Assembly: GCF_026410505.1 (NCBI RefSeq)
Contig: NZ_JAPMIU010000003.1
Coordinates: 186,001-250,000 of the forward strand
Length of the DNA stretch: 64,000 nucleotides
Direction: 5' to 3'
Source: Frateuria hangzhouensis
GTDB lineage: Bacteria > Pseudomonadota > Gammaproteobacteria > Xanthomonadales > Rhodanobacteraceae
The notes beneath the pieces were generated by a model. It did not search any database, was not told the DNA's origin, and was given only the letters and a program-made list of their open reading frames with translations. A program made the translations under genes and the position numbers. This document shows positions 27,039 to 35,366 of the stretch, in pieces. Each line of letters begins with the position of its first letter. The stretch's first letter is position 1.

Positions 27039-28976
27039 ATGACCGATCCCGACGACATCGGCGCGCTGCTCGGCGCCGACGGCCCGTTCGCCCGCGAGCT
27101 GCCCAACTTCGCCCCACGCCTGGCCCAGCAGGCGATGGCCCGCTCGGTCGCGGACGCCATCGCCAACCGCGACACGCTGGTCGCCGAGGCCGGCACCGGC
27201 ACCGGCAAGACCTACGCCTACCTGGTGCCGGCGCTGCTCTCCGGCGAGCGGGTGATCGTCTCCACCGGCACCAAGGCGCTGCAGGACCAGCTCTACTTCC
27301 GCGACCTGCCAAAGGTGCGCGCGGTGCTGGGCACGCGCGGCAAGACCGCGCTGCTCAAGGGCCGCGCCAACTATCTATGTCTCTATCGACTGGACCAGAC
27401 CGTGCGCGATGGCGGCAGCTTCGAACGCGCCGAGGCCTCGCAACTGGCCGCGATCCGCGCCTGGTCGGCGCGCACCCGCGCCGGCGACCGCATGGAACTG
27501 GCCGAGGTGCCGGAGGAGTCGCCGCTGTGGCCGCGCGTCACGTCGACACCGGAAAACTGCCTGGGTGTCGAGTGCCCGTTCTTCGACGACTGCCACGTGG
27601 TCAAGGCCCGCCGCGACGCGCTGGAGGCCGACCTGGTGGTGGTCAACCACCATCTGCTGTTCGCCGACCTCGCGCTCAAGCAGGAGGGCTTCGGCGAGAT
27701 CCTGCCCGGCGCCGGCGCCTTCATCCTGGACGAGGCGCACCAGGTGCCGGAGCTGGCCGGCCAATTCTTCTCGCAGAGCGTCAGCGCGCGCCAGCTCGCC
27801 GATCTCGCCGCCGATGCGCTGCGCGAATGCAACGGCGTCACCGGCGCCATCGGCCTGCTGCTGGAGCCGGCCGAAGCATTGCAGGGCGCGCTGCGGCGGC
27901 TGCGCCTGGGCATGGACGCGTTGCCCACGCGCGGGGCGTTCCAGCAACTGGACAGCCTCGCCACCGTGCACGAGGGCCTGCGCGACCTCGGCGAACTGCT
28001 CGGCGACTTTACCGACCTGCTGGCCTCGCAGGCCGAGCGCTCGCGTGGCCTGGCCAACCTGCACGAGCGAGCCGCCGCCATGACCGAGCGGCTGGACCGC
28101 ATCGTCGACGGCGGTGGCGAACAGGACGTGCGCTGGTACGAATTGTTCCCGCGCGGCTTTTCCCTGCATGCCACGCCGCTGGACCTCGCCGCGCCGCTGC
28201 GCGCCATGCGCGAGCGCACCGGCGCGGCATGGATCCATACCTCCGCCACGCTCTCGGTCGCCGGCAGCTTCGATCACTTCGCCCGCCAGCTTGGCCTGGA
28301 CGACCCGCAGACCCTGCACCTGGACAGTCCGTTCGACTACGCCAGCCAGGCGCTGTGCTACCTCCCCGCCGGCCTGCCCGATCCCAACGCGCGCGACCAC
28401 ACCGAACGCGTGATCGACGCGGCGCTGCCCGTGCTCGAAGCCTCCCACGGCCGCGCGTTCCTGCTGTTCACCTCGCACCGCGCACTGCGCCGTGCCGCCG
28501 AGCTGCTCGCCGACCGCGTGCCCTGGCCACTGTTCGTGCAGGGCAGCGCCCCGCGCCACCAGTTGCTGGAGGATTTCCGCGCCAGCGGCCACGGCGTGTT
28601 GCTCGGCGCCGCCAGTTTCTGGGAAGGCGTCGACGTGGCCGGCGAAGCGCTCAGCGTCGTGGTGATCGACAAGCTCCCCTTCGCCGCGCCCGACGACCCG
28701 GTGCTGCAGGCGCGCCTGGACGCGCTCGAACACGCCGGCATCAATCCTTTCATGGGCTGGCAGGTCCCCGCCGCCGCCATCGCATTGAAACAGGGCGCCG
28801 GCCGCCTGATTCGCGACGTCCATGACCGCGGCGTGCTGATGCTGTGCGACCCGCGGCTGACCACCAAAGGCTACGGCCGCCTGTTCCTCGCCAGCCTGCC
28901 GCCGATGCCGCGCACGCGCGAGCTGGCGGACGTGAATGCCTTTTTCAACGCTGCTGCGATGTCCGCGACCGGCTGA
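27039..28976 (+). CDS. yoaA: DinG/YoaA-type Fe-S ATP-dependent DNA helicase (645 aa)
   Basis: XPD-like superfamily 2 helicase with Walker A 'EAGTGTGKTYAYL' and a four-cysteine cluster region ('NYLCLY' and 'ENCLGVECPFFDDCHV') expected to hold a 4Fe-4S cluster. 'VVNHHLLF', the DEAH box 'FILDEAHQVPE' and the C-terminal motifs 'GAASFWEGVDV' and 'QGAGRLIRDVHDRG' follow. YoaA acts in replication-fork repair with the polymerase chi subunit HolC. Length matches YoaA (about 636) better than DinG (about 716). The start is the ATG at 27039, immediately after a family-unrelated open stretch. Confidence 0.9.
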   Translation: MTDPDDIGALLGADGPFARELPNFAPRLAQQAMARSVADAIANRDTLVAEAGTGTGKTYAYLVPALLSGERVIVSTGTKALQDQLYFRDLPKVRAVLGTRGKTALLKGRANYLCLYRLDQTVRDGGSFERAEASQLAAIRAWSARTRAGDRMELAEVPEESPLWPRVTSTPENCLGVECPFFDDCHVVKARRDALEADLVVVNHHLLFADLALKQEGFGEILPGAGAFILDEAHQVPELAGQFFSQSVSARQLADLAADALRECNGVTGAIGLLLEPAEALQGALRRLRLGMDALPTRGAFQQLDSLATVHEGLRDLGELLGDFTDLLASQAERSRGLANLHERAAAMTERLDRIVDGGGEQDVRWYELFPRGFSLHATPLDLAAPLRAMRERTGAAWIHTSATLSVAGSFDHFARQLGLDDPQTLHLDSPFDYASQALCYLPAGLPDPNARDHTERVIDAALPVLEASHGRAFLLFTSHRALRRAAELLADRVPWPLFVQGSAPRHQLLEDFRASGHGVLLGAASFWEGVDVAGEALSVVVIDKLPFAAPDDPVLQARLDALEHAGINPFMGWQVPAAAIALKQGAGRLIRDVHDRGVLMLCDPRLTTKGYGRLFLASLPPMPRTRELADVNAFFNAAAMSATG

Positions 28977-28999
28977 GCCGTCGCCGGCAGGCGCACGCC

Positions 29000-30214
29000 C
29001 TAGACGAAGGCGCTGAAGCCGGTAATCGACCGGCCAACGATCAGCGCGTTCATCTCGCGGGTTCCTTCGTAGGAATAGAGCGCTTCGGCGTCCGCGAAGA
29101 AGCGGCCCACATGCTGGTCGAGCAGGATGCCGTTGGCGCCCAGCAGCTCCCTGGCCCAGCCTACCGTTTCGCGCATCCGGACCGTGCACACCCCCTTGGC
29201 CAGGGAAGCGTGCTCGTCGCGCATCAGGCCCTGATCCTGCAACTGGGAAAGGCGCAGGCAGAGTGACTGGGACGAGGTGATGTTGCAGAGCATGCGGAAG
29301 AGCAGGTCCTGCACCAGCTGGAAACTGGCGATGGGCCGGCCGAACTGCATTCGCGTCTGCGCGTATCTCAGGGCATGTTCGTAGGCTCCCCTGGCGCAGC
29401 CCACCGACTCCCACGCCACGCCGCCGCGGCTCATGACCAGCACGCGTGCGGTGTCCTTGAAGGAGTGGGCGCCCTGGAGGCGGTCGGCTTCGTCGACGCG
29501 GCAGTCGGTGAGCGTGATCAGGCCGTTCTGGACCACCCGCAGCGCCATCTTGTGGCGAATCTTTTCCACATGGAAGCCGGAGGTGTTGTTCTCGACGATG
29601 AAACCCTTGACCTGGCCGTCGTCGACATCACGGGCCCAGACGATGGTCAGGTCGCCCCACGTGGCGTTGCCGATCCACTTCTTCTGGCCATTGAGGACCC
29701 AGGTGTTGCCTTCGCGCTTTGCCGTGGTGGTCAGTCCGCCCGCGACACCGGATCCGACGTCGGGCTCGGTCAGGGCGAACGAGCCGATCTTCTCCATCGC
29801 GGCCATCCGGGGAAGCCACTTCTGCTTCTGCTCCTCGGAGCCGCACAGATAGATCGAGCCCATCGCCAGCCCCGTGTGGACACCGAAAAAAGTCGAGATC
29901 GACGCGTCCACACGCGCCATTTCCAGGGTGACGAATCCGAGCAGGGCGGCGCTTCCTCCCGGGCAGCCGTATCCGTGGAAAAGCAGCCCCGCGATGTTCA
30001 GTGCTTTCAGCTTGGGCAACAGCTGGAAAGGAAACTCGTCCCGTTCCCAGTACGCATCGATGATCGGTTGCACCTCCTGTTCCATGAATGCCCGCACTTT
30101 CAGGCGGATCCGGTTCTCCTCTTCGGACAGCACCCGGGAAAAAAGGTAGAAGTCGCCGTCGGCTTCCGGCAACCGGGCGGAGGGTTTTCTCGCGAAGGTA
30201 TCGGCAGGAGTCAT
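29000..30214 (-). CDS. acyl-CoA dehydrogenase, glutaryl-CoA dehydrogenase-like (404 aa)
   Basis: Flavoprotein oxidising acyl-CoA thioesters. 'FALTEPDVGSGVAGG' and 'WVLNGQKKWIGNATWGD' are the FAD-binding segments. The catalytic base lies in 'YSYEGTREMNALIVGRSITG', the glutaryl-CoA dehydrogenase placement of Glu. 'RFGRPI'-type sequence is present as 'MQFGRPIASFQ'. Glutaryl-CoA as substrate is plausible but unproven. The start (30214) sits before 'MTPADTFARKPSARLPEA'. It is divergent from the RidA gene across 287 bp; the two may be coregulated. Confidence 0.85.
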   Translation of the reverse strand: MTPADTFARKPSARLPEADGDFYLFSRVLSEEENRIRLKVRAFMEQEVQPIIDAYWERDEFPFQLLPKLKALNIAGLLFHGYGCPGGSAALLGFVTLEMARVDASISTFFGVHTGLAMGSIYLCGSEEQKQKWLPRMAAMEKIGSFALTEPDVGSGVAGGLTTTAKREGNTWVLNGQKKWIGNATWGDLTIVWARDVDDGQVKGFIVENNTSGFHVEKIRHKMALRVVQNGLITLTDCRVDEADRLQGAHSFKDTARVLVMSRGGVAWESVGCARGAYEHALRYAQTRMQFGRPIASFQLVQDLLFRMLCNITSSQSLCLRLSQLQDQGLMRDEHASLAKGVCTVRMRETVGWARELLGANGILLDQHVGRFFADAEALYSYEGTREMNALIVGRSITGFSAFV

Positions 30215-30501
30215 GGTGGCGCCTCGAGTTCTCGGATGAGTGCATGTCCTGCATGGATGGGTCGGGTTCGTGCAGGGCCCGCGGATCGCATGGAACCGCA
30301 GCCTCGATGCTGGAACCGCGCGATCGCCGGCAGTAGCCATCGGCCTGTAAACAACGCGTTTCCCGGGGCGCACGCGCCAGGCGTCGCGCGCGAGGGTGCG
30401 CTTCCCTCAACAGCGTGTTGCCGTCGGAGGATCTACTCCCGCGCGGCTTCCTTGTTTAGAACCTGCCCACGCCAAAGGTGGCGCGCGGCAGGAGAAGGCA
30501 C

Positions 30502-30936
30502 ATGGGGATCGACAAAGATGCAAAGGGCATGGGCATGCCCTGGGAAGAAGCGTATGGCTACGCCCAGGCGGTGAGGGTGGGCGACACGATCTACGTCTCG
30601 GGGCAGCTCAGCCACGACGCCGACGGCAACATCGTCGGGGCGCCACCGCTGGATGCCCAGGGCCGCATCCTGGATCACTCGAACATGGAGATCCAGATGA
30701 GGCAGACCTACGAGAACGCCAGCAAACTGCTCGCCCGCTTCGGCGCCTCCCTCGACAACGTCGTCGAGGAAGTCCTGTACGTGACCGATATGGACGCGGC
30801 GTTCGCCGTGGCTGGGACGGTGAGAAAGCAGGCGTACGGCTCGGGCCGTCCGGAGGTCGCAAGCACGGTCCTGGTGACGCCGCGACTGGCGCTTGCCGCG
30901 CAGCTCATCGAGATCAAGTTCATCGCCAGGGTCTAG
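30502..30936 (+). CDS. RidA/YjgF-family protein (144 aa)
   Basis: Small trimeric enamine/imine deaminase fold. 'VRVGDTIYVSGQLSHDADG', 'QMRQTYENASKLLARFGAS', 'VVEEVLYVTDMDA' and 'RPEVASTVLVTPRLALAAQL' follow the RidA pattern; the substrate-binding Arg of 'GxARxx' sits in 'GRPEVAST'. The ATG at 30502 has GGAGAAGG about 5 nt upstream. The protein is longer at the N-terminus than RidA itself (about 128 aa), which fits other Rid subfamilies. The 111 bp downstream contain no gene. Confidence 0.85.
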   Translation: MGIDKDAKGMGMPWEEAYGYAQAVRVGDTIYVSGQLSHDADGNIVGAPPLDAQGRILDHSNMEIQMRQTYENASKLLARFGASLDNVVEEVLYVTDMDAAFAVAGTVRKQAYGSGRPEVASTVLVTPRLALAAQLIEIKFIARV

Positions 30937-31047
30937 GTCTTGCAGAGCCTGGCGTTGTCAGTAGGGCGGGCGATGGTGGTAGCGGCGCAACTGAACGGAG
31001 GCATCCTTCGGATCATGCCGAGGGCGCCGGCAACAACGCGCAGTGCC

Positions 31048-31457
31048 TCATTTGCTCGCGGGAGAATCATCCTCATCGTGCGCAAGCCACAGCGTTGCCG
31101 CCAACACGCAGGCTACGGCCAGCAGCAGCGGCGGCACCAGCCCCCACGTCATCAGCAAGATCGCCCCAGCATTGCGCCCAGAAGGATCGCCACGACAGCG
31201 CCGAGGCGGCGCGCGATGTTCGGATTGGCACCTCCGCCCAGGGCGGAATCGGAGGCCAGGCCGGTGATGGTCAGGGTCAGCACCGTCGTGGTGAGGTCGG
31301 GCATCTTGAGCTGGCGCGCGGTGGCATTGCGCGATCCCATGGCCGCCGCCGACAGCGCGATCACGAGGTAGCCGGCGGACGACACCGCCTCCGCGCCCAG
31401 CGGCACCGGCGCCATGCCGACGGCAAAGCCGGCCGACAGCCGTGGGAATAGCTTTGG
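31048..31457 (-). pseudogene. remnant of a DUF1275 (YoaK-like) membrane protein, truncated and frameshifted
   Basis: Only the C-terminal part of the family is present: 'LSAGFAVGMAPVPLGAEAV', 'AAAMGSRNATARQLKMPD', 'TTTVLTLTITGLASDS'. It then breaks with an early stop after 'AILLGAMLGRSC'. The expected continuation 'AILLMTWGLVPPLLLAVAC..' lies in the next frame, consistent with loss of one G in the G-run at 31164-31167. A stop codon lies just upstream of the surviving part, and the N-terminal half of the domain is missing. Both lesions together argue for decay rather than sequencing error alone. Confidence 0.75.
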
Positions 31458-31708
31458 TCATCGAACGTCACCAGAGAGGCACCAGCGAAGGTGCGAGGCC
31501 GGGAAAATTAGAACCTCGGTCGGACGGCATCTAGAACGCGAACGGGCAATTCACTGTTTCCGAATCGGGAACGGCGACAGCGCGGACGTGCGCGCATTTA
31601 TTCAGGCGACCAGCCAGGGTGGCCGACGTGCCGCTGGCGGCGCATTATTCCCCGGGGGTTTGATCATCGAAGGCCGCGTATGCGGTCATGGCGGACAGGA
31701 GAGCGGGC

Positions 31709-32077
31709 ATGGCCAAGGTCATCGGGGTGGGCGGCATCTTCTTCAGGTCGCCGGATCCGGGCGCGCTGGCGGCCTGGTACGCGCGACACCTTGGGCTGGA
31801 GCCGGAAGAGTGGGGCGGGGTGCGCTTCCAGGAGGACGCCGCGCGCCCTGGCTACACCCTGTGGACGCCTTTTCCCGGCGACACGACGTATTTCGGCGCG
31901 GGCCAGCAGTCCTACATGATCAACTTCCGCGTCGACGACCTCGCCGGCCTGCTGGACCGCCTGCGCGCCGAAGGCGTGGCGGTCGACGAGCGCACGGAAC
32001 AGAGCGAGTACGGTGCGTTCGGCTGGATCACCGATCCCGACGGCAACCGCGTCGAACTCTGGCAGCCGCCGGCCTAG
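31709..32077 (+). CDS. VOC-superfamily protein (glyoxalase/dioxygenase fold, 122 aa)
   Basis: 'GGIFFRSPDPGALAAWYARHLGLE' in the first beta-alpha-beta-beta-beta unit and 'YGAFGWITDPDGNRVELWQP' at the end of the second are typical of the glyoxalase/bleomycin-resistance fold, with the C-terminal Glu as probable metal ligand. Substrate is unknown. The ATG at 31709 was preferred to 31688 because AGGAGA lies upstream. Its stop codon overlaps that of the convergent AraC gene in a shared CTAG. The 230 bp before it hold nothing recognised. Confidence 0.85.
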   Translation: MAKVIGVGGIFFRSPDPGALAAWYARHLGLEPEEWGGVRFQEDAARPGYTLWTPFPGDTTYFGAGQQSYMINFRVDDLAGLLDRLRAEGVAVDERTEQSEYGAFGWITDPDGNRVELWQPPA

Positions 32078-32943
32078 GAGGCGGCTGCCGCCGCGCCGGC
32101 GTGCGGGTCGCGCGCCGCCATGGCGGTTGCCGGCGCGACCGTCTTGTCCTCCGGCACCAGCATGGTCGGCGCGATGCCGAACATGCGCCGGCAGGTCCGG
32201 CTCAGGTGCGCCGAATCGGCGAAGCCGGCCTGCTGGGCCGCATCGGTCCAGGAGCCGCCGGCCATGCCGCGGACCACCGCGTAGCCCACGCGCGCCCACA
32301 GCAAGTAAGCGCGGAAGGAAATGCCGGTCTGCGCGACGAACAGGTGCCGGAAACGGCTCGGCGACAGGTGCGCGAGGGCGGCCGCCTGGGCCAGGGTCAG
32401 CGTCGCATCGGGACGCACGCGGATGCGTTCCAGCACGGCCGTGATGCGCGGGTCGACCACGTCGTGGTCGATGGAGGTCGCGGCCATGTGCCCGACCACG
32501 CGTTGGGCAGCCTCGACCAGCGCGGCATCCGTGCCGCGGGCGTCGAACACGGCGTGCAGCGCGGCGGCGAGCGGCGCCACGGTGCCATCGTCCAGCACGC
32601 TCACGTCGGCCTGGCCGTGGCGCGCCAGCAGGGCGCGGCCGGCCGTCGTCTCGGGCTCGACGAACACCATCGCCACCGCGTGGCCGCAGCCGTCGAACAT
32701 GTGCGGCCGATCCGGCATGACGATGGCCGCCGAGGTTTCGCGCCAGGCGTCTTCCGCGGCGCCGCGAATGCGGATCCGCCGCGCCGGGGCGAGGGTGATC
32801 TGGATGGCGTGATGGCTGTGCGGCTGCGCGGGGCCGGCGTCGCGCCCGATCCAGACGCTGCCGCCTTTCCACATCGCCACCCGGCCGACGCCGATAACGC
32901 CGCGGCGCGGTTCGTTGCCGGTGGCGGGCGTGGCTGGGGACAT
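32074..32943 (-). CDS. AraC-family transcriptional regulator (289 aa)
   Basis: An N-terminal cupin-like sensing domain ('PHSHHAIQITLAPARRIRI') precedes a C-terminal double helix-turn-helix with 'LTLAQAAALAHLSPSRFRHLF' and 'WTDAAQQAGFADSAHLSRTC', ending in an Ala-rich tail. The ATG at 32943 has GGAG 7 nt upstream; an in-frame Met at 32994 is possible. The target is unknown. The divergent Cys-rich peptide gene (33070) or the convergent VOC gene are candidates. Confidence 0.88.
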   Translation of the reverse strand: MSPATPATGNEPRRGVIGVGRVAMWKGGSVWIGRDAGPAQPHSHHAIQITLAPARRIRIRGAAEDAWRETSAAIVMPDRPHMFDGCGHAVAMVFVEPETTAGRALLARHGQADVSVLDDGTVAPLAAALHAVFDARGTDAALVEAAQRVVGHMAATSIDHDVVDPRITAVLERIRVRPDATLTLAQAAALAHLSPSRFRHLFVAQTGISFRAYLLWARVGYAVVRGMAGGSWTDAAQQAGFADSAHLSRTCRRMFGIAPTMLVPEDKTVAPATAMAARDPHAGAAAAAS

Positions 32944-33069
32944 GTCGGGTCTCCGCGGCGGGCAGGGCATGCGAAGGTTAGCCGTTTGGTTCAAGCGCGT
33001 GCCAGGGGTGGTCCGGACAATGGCTCCACGGATCGAGGTCCGTATCCCTATCCATCGAGGAAAAATCCC

Positions 33070-33222
33070 GTGAACAACTCCGACAACACCTTCGCTTGCC
33101 AGTGCCCCGACTGCGTGGGCGCCATCTGCACCTGTGGTTGCCAGGGCGCGCGCGCCGACCAGCCGGGCTGCGGTTGCGGTTGCAGCGCCATGCTGCCGTG
33201 CCGCTGCGGCGACGCCGCCTGA
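33070..33222 (+). CDS. cysteine-rich small protein, metallothionein-like (50 aa, GTG start)
   Basis: The 50-codon frame opens with GTG, preceded by GAGG 9 nt upstream. It has eleven cysteines in CxC and CxxC spacing: 'CQCPDC', 'CTCGC', 'CGCGC', 'CRC', at residues 10, 12, 15, 20, 22, 24, 34, 36, 38, 44 and 46. No aromatic residue is seen after Phe8. This density and spacing is typical of metallothioneins binding Zn, Cu or Cd as thiolate clusters. It lacks the His-containing zinc-finger layout I know from cyanobacterial SmtA and Pseudomonas metallothioneins. It lies 50 bp upstream of a HAD phosphatase and is divergent from an AraC regulator. Function is inferred from composition alone. Confidence 0.72.
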   Translation: MNNSDNTFACQCPDCVGAICTCGCQGARADQPGCGCGCSAMLPCRCGDAA

Positions 33223-33272
33223 ACCCTCCTGCGGCGGCGTGCGCCACGCACGCCGCCGATAAGGCGCATCCC

Positions 33273-33908
33273 ATGGCTTACGAGCTGATCATTTTCGATC
33301 TGGACGGCACGCTGGCCGATTCGTTCGGCTTCTTCGTGAGCGTCCACAACCGGCTGGCCGACCGCCACCGCTTCCGGCGCATCGAAAGCGGCGAGATCGA
33401 GGATCTGCGCGGACGCTCGGCGCGCGAGGTGATGCGCCACGTCGGGCTGCCGCGATGGAAACTTCCCTTGGTCGCGCGCAGCTTCGTGCGGCTCATGCGC
33501 GAGGCGGACGTGCGCCTGTTCGAAGGCGTCGACGACGCGCTGGTGCAGTTGCATGGGAGCGGTACGACGCTCGCGCTGGTTTCCTCCAATGCCGCCGGCA
33601 ACTGCCGCCGCATCCTCGGCGACGCCCATTGGCAGCGCTTGGCCCATGCCGAATGCGGCGCGTCGATCTTCGGCAAGCAACGGCGCATCGCCCGCGTGCT
33701 GAACGCCACCGGCACGCCGCCACGGCGGGCGCTCTACGTGGGCGACCAGCCCACCGACGCCGAGGCGGCCCGCGCCGCGGGCGTGGCCTTCGGCGCCGTA
33801 GCCTGGGGTTATGCCACGCCGCAGTCGCTGCAGGACCTGCAACCGGACCACCTGTTCCGCCACGTCGCCGAACTGGTCACTCTGTCCCGCACCGCGGACA
33901 CCTTGTAG
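33273..33908 (+). CDS. HAD-superfamily phosphatase, Gph-like (211 aa)
   Basis: Motif I 'IIFDLDGTLADSFG' holds the nucleophile and acid Asp; motif II is 'LALVSSNAAGN'; motif III/IV are Lys in 'FGKQRR' and 'ALYVGDQPTDAEAARAAG'. The helical cap between motifs I and II puts it with phosphoglycolate-phosphatase-like HAD enzymes. Substrate is not determined by sequence. It starts 50 bp after the Cys-rich peptide and overlaps a REP element at its 3' end (stop inside TTGTAGGAG). Confidence 0.88.
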   Translation: MAYELIIFDLDGTLADSFGFFVSVHNRLADRHRFRRIESGEIEDLRGRSAREVMRHVGLPRWKLPLVARSFVRLMREADVRLFEGVDDALVQLHGSGTTLALVSSNAAGNCRRILGDAHWQRLAHAECGASIFGKQRRIARVLNATGTPPRRALYVGDQPTDAEAARAAGVAFGAVAWGYATPQSLQDLQPDHLFRHVAELVTLSRTADTL

Positions 33909-33990
33909 GAGCCCACTTGTGGGCGATGCTCGTGCTCTGGTCGACCATCCAGAGCCCGAGAGCATCGCCCACAAGCGCGGGCTCCTGCAA
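33903..33990. repeat. REP-like inverted pair, family 1
   Basis: TTGTAGGAGCCCACTTGTGG.. and ..GCATCGCCCACAAGCGCGGG form facing arms. The first arm supplies the TAG stop codon of the HAD gene. The remaining ~210 bp to the cytochrome gene at 34205 contain no gene and should hold its promoter. Confidence 0.82.
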
Positions 33991-34204
33991 AGGCGGGACG
34001 CGCGTGCCTTCGATGCCGGCGTCAGCCCACACACACGGTGCGATTCCGCAGGCGACACCAGATACCTGAAGCCAGCTGGCCCCAAGCCGTGCATGCCGTC
34101 TTCACGCCGCAGGGTCTATTGCCCTCGGCGGGTGCAGGCGGGCGCGTCGACCGCCGGCCTGGGGGCAGGGGTCCCACGTTGCAGGTTCACGCTAGCCATC
34201 GGGG

Positions 34205-35341
34205 ATGTCAGCCATGCGTGCCATACCGCTTTCGTTCGCGGCCGTGCTGTCCGTCGCAGTGGGGCTTGGCGGTGTGCTGTGGTCCGCGGCGCGCGCGCAG
34301 TCCACGCAGGGTGACACGCCGGCGCCGGCGACGAGCCAGTCGTCGGGCCGGCTGAGCCAGTCCGACATCGCGCGCATGCTCCCGGCCACCGACATGGGGG
34401 CGGGCGATTTTCGCAAGGACAACCCGCACCTGCACCAGGCCGACGAAGGCCCCGCTACCCCGTTCGATGCCGCGCCGATCCCGCACAACCCGTTGGCGCC
34501 ACAGGCCGATCCGGTGGGCGCGAGAACCTGCATCGCCTGCCATTCGCTGGAGAACGTGCGCGCCTCGCACTCGCTGCACGTACAGTCGTTCCGGGCCGGC
34601 GCTGCCAACAGCGGTCCGCAGGCGGCCTGCGAAAGCTGCCACGGGCCGGGCTCGGAACATGCGAAAAACCCGGCCCTGGCCGGCTCGATCATCGCCTTCA
34701 CCCACGGCGCCGCGGCCGACGTGCACACCCAGACCGCGGTGTGCCTGGGCTGCCATGCCGGCGGCGCGCGCCAGCACTGGCTCGGCTCGGTGCACGAGGC
34801 ACGCGGGCTGTCGTGCAGCGACTGCCACAACCCGATGGCGCGGTTGTCGCCCGAGGGCGTGCTGGCCAAACCCTCGATCAACGAGGTCTGCGCCACCTGC
34901 CACAAGGACATCATGGTCAAGTTCCACCGGCGCTCGCACATGCCGCTGCCGGAAGGGCAGATGGCCTGCACCGACTGCCACAACCCGCACGGCACGCTCA
35001 CCCGCCCGCTGCTGAAAACCGACACGGTCAACGAGACCTGCTACACCTGCCACGCCGAGAAGCGCGGGCCATTCCTGTTCGAGCACGCGCCCGTGCGCGA
35101 GAGCTGCCTCAACTGCCACGACCCGCACGGCTCCAACCAGCAGACCCTGCTGGTGGCACCGCTGCCGATGCTCTGCCAGCAGTGCCACACCATGACCCGC
35201 CACCCGAACGACCTGCAGGTGCCGACCAACCTCGGCCGCGGGCCGAACCCGGACGAGCGCCTGATGGGCCGCGCCTGCCTGACCTGCCACACCAACATCC
35301 ACGGCTCGAACAACCCATCGGGCTCGCGCTTCCACAAATAG
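34205..35341 (+). CDS. decaheme c-type cytochrome, DmsE/MtrA/PioA family (378 aa)
   Basis: A Sec signal ('FAAVLSVAVGLGGVLWSAARA') and a roughly 75-residue low-complexity linker precede exactly ten CXXCH heme sites between residues 109 and about 363: CIACH, CESCH, CLGCH, CSDCH, CATCH, CTDCH, CYTCH, CLNCH, CQQCH, CLTCH. Repeated 'C.DCHNPHGTLTRP' and 'CHDPHGSN' segments match the DmsE/MtrA family of periplasmic decaheme proteins that insert into an MtrB-type barrel as a molecular wire. The length (about 378) lies above MtrA (about 333). ATG at 34205 or 34214 may start translation. It is the first gene of a probable three-gene operon. Confidence 0.92.
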   Translation: MSAMRAIPLSFAAVLSVAVGLGGVLWSAARAQSTQGDTPAPATSQSSGRLSQSDIARMLPATDMGAGDFRKDNPHLHQADEGPATPFDAAPIPHNPLAPQADPVGARTCIACHSLENVRASHSLHVQSFRAGAANSGPQAACESCHGPGSEHAKNPALAGSIIAFTHGAAADVHTQTAVCLGCHAGGARQHWLGSVHEARGLSCSDCHNPMARLSPEGVLAKPSINEVCATCHKDIMVKFHRRSHMPLPEGQMACTDCHNPHGTLTRPLLKTDTVNETCYTCHAEKRGPFLFEHAPVRESCLNCHDPHGSNQQTLLVAPLPMLCQQCHTMTRHPNDLQVPTNLGRGPNPDERLMGRACLTCHTNIHGSNNPSGSRFHK

Positions 35342-35366
35342 AACCAACCGGGGGGAGGAGCCAACC

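Noticed and set aside
31414-33222. 602-codon plus-strand frame
   Set aside because: It runs antisense to the AraC gene and through the VOC gene in another frame; only its last 50 codons (33070-33222) look real.
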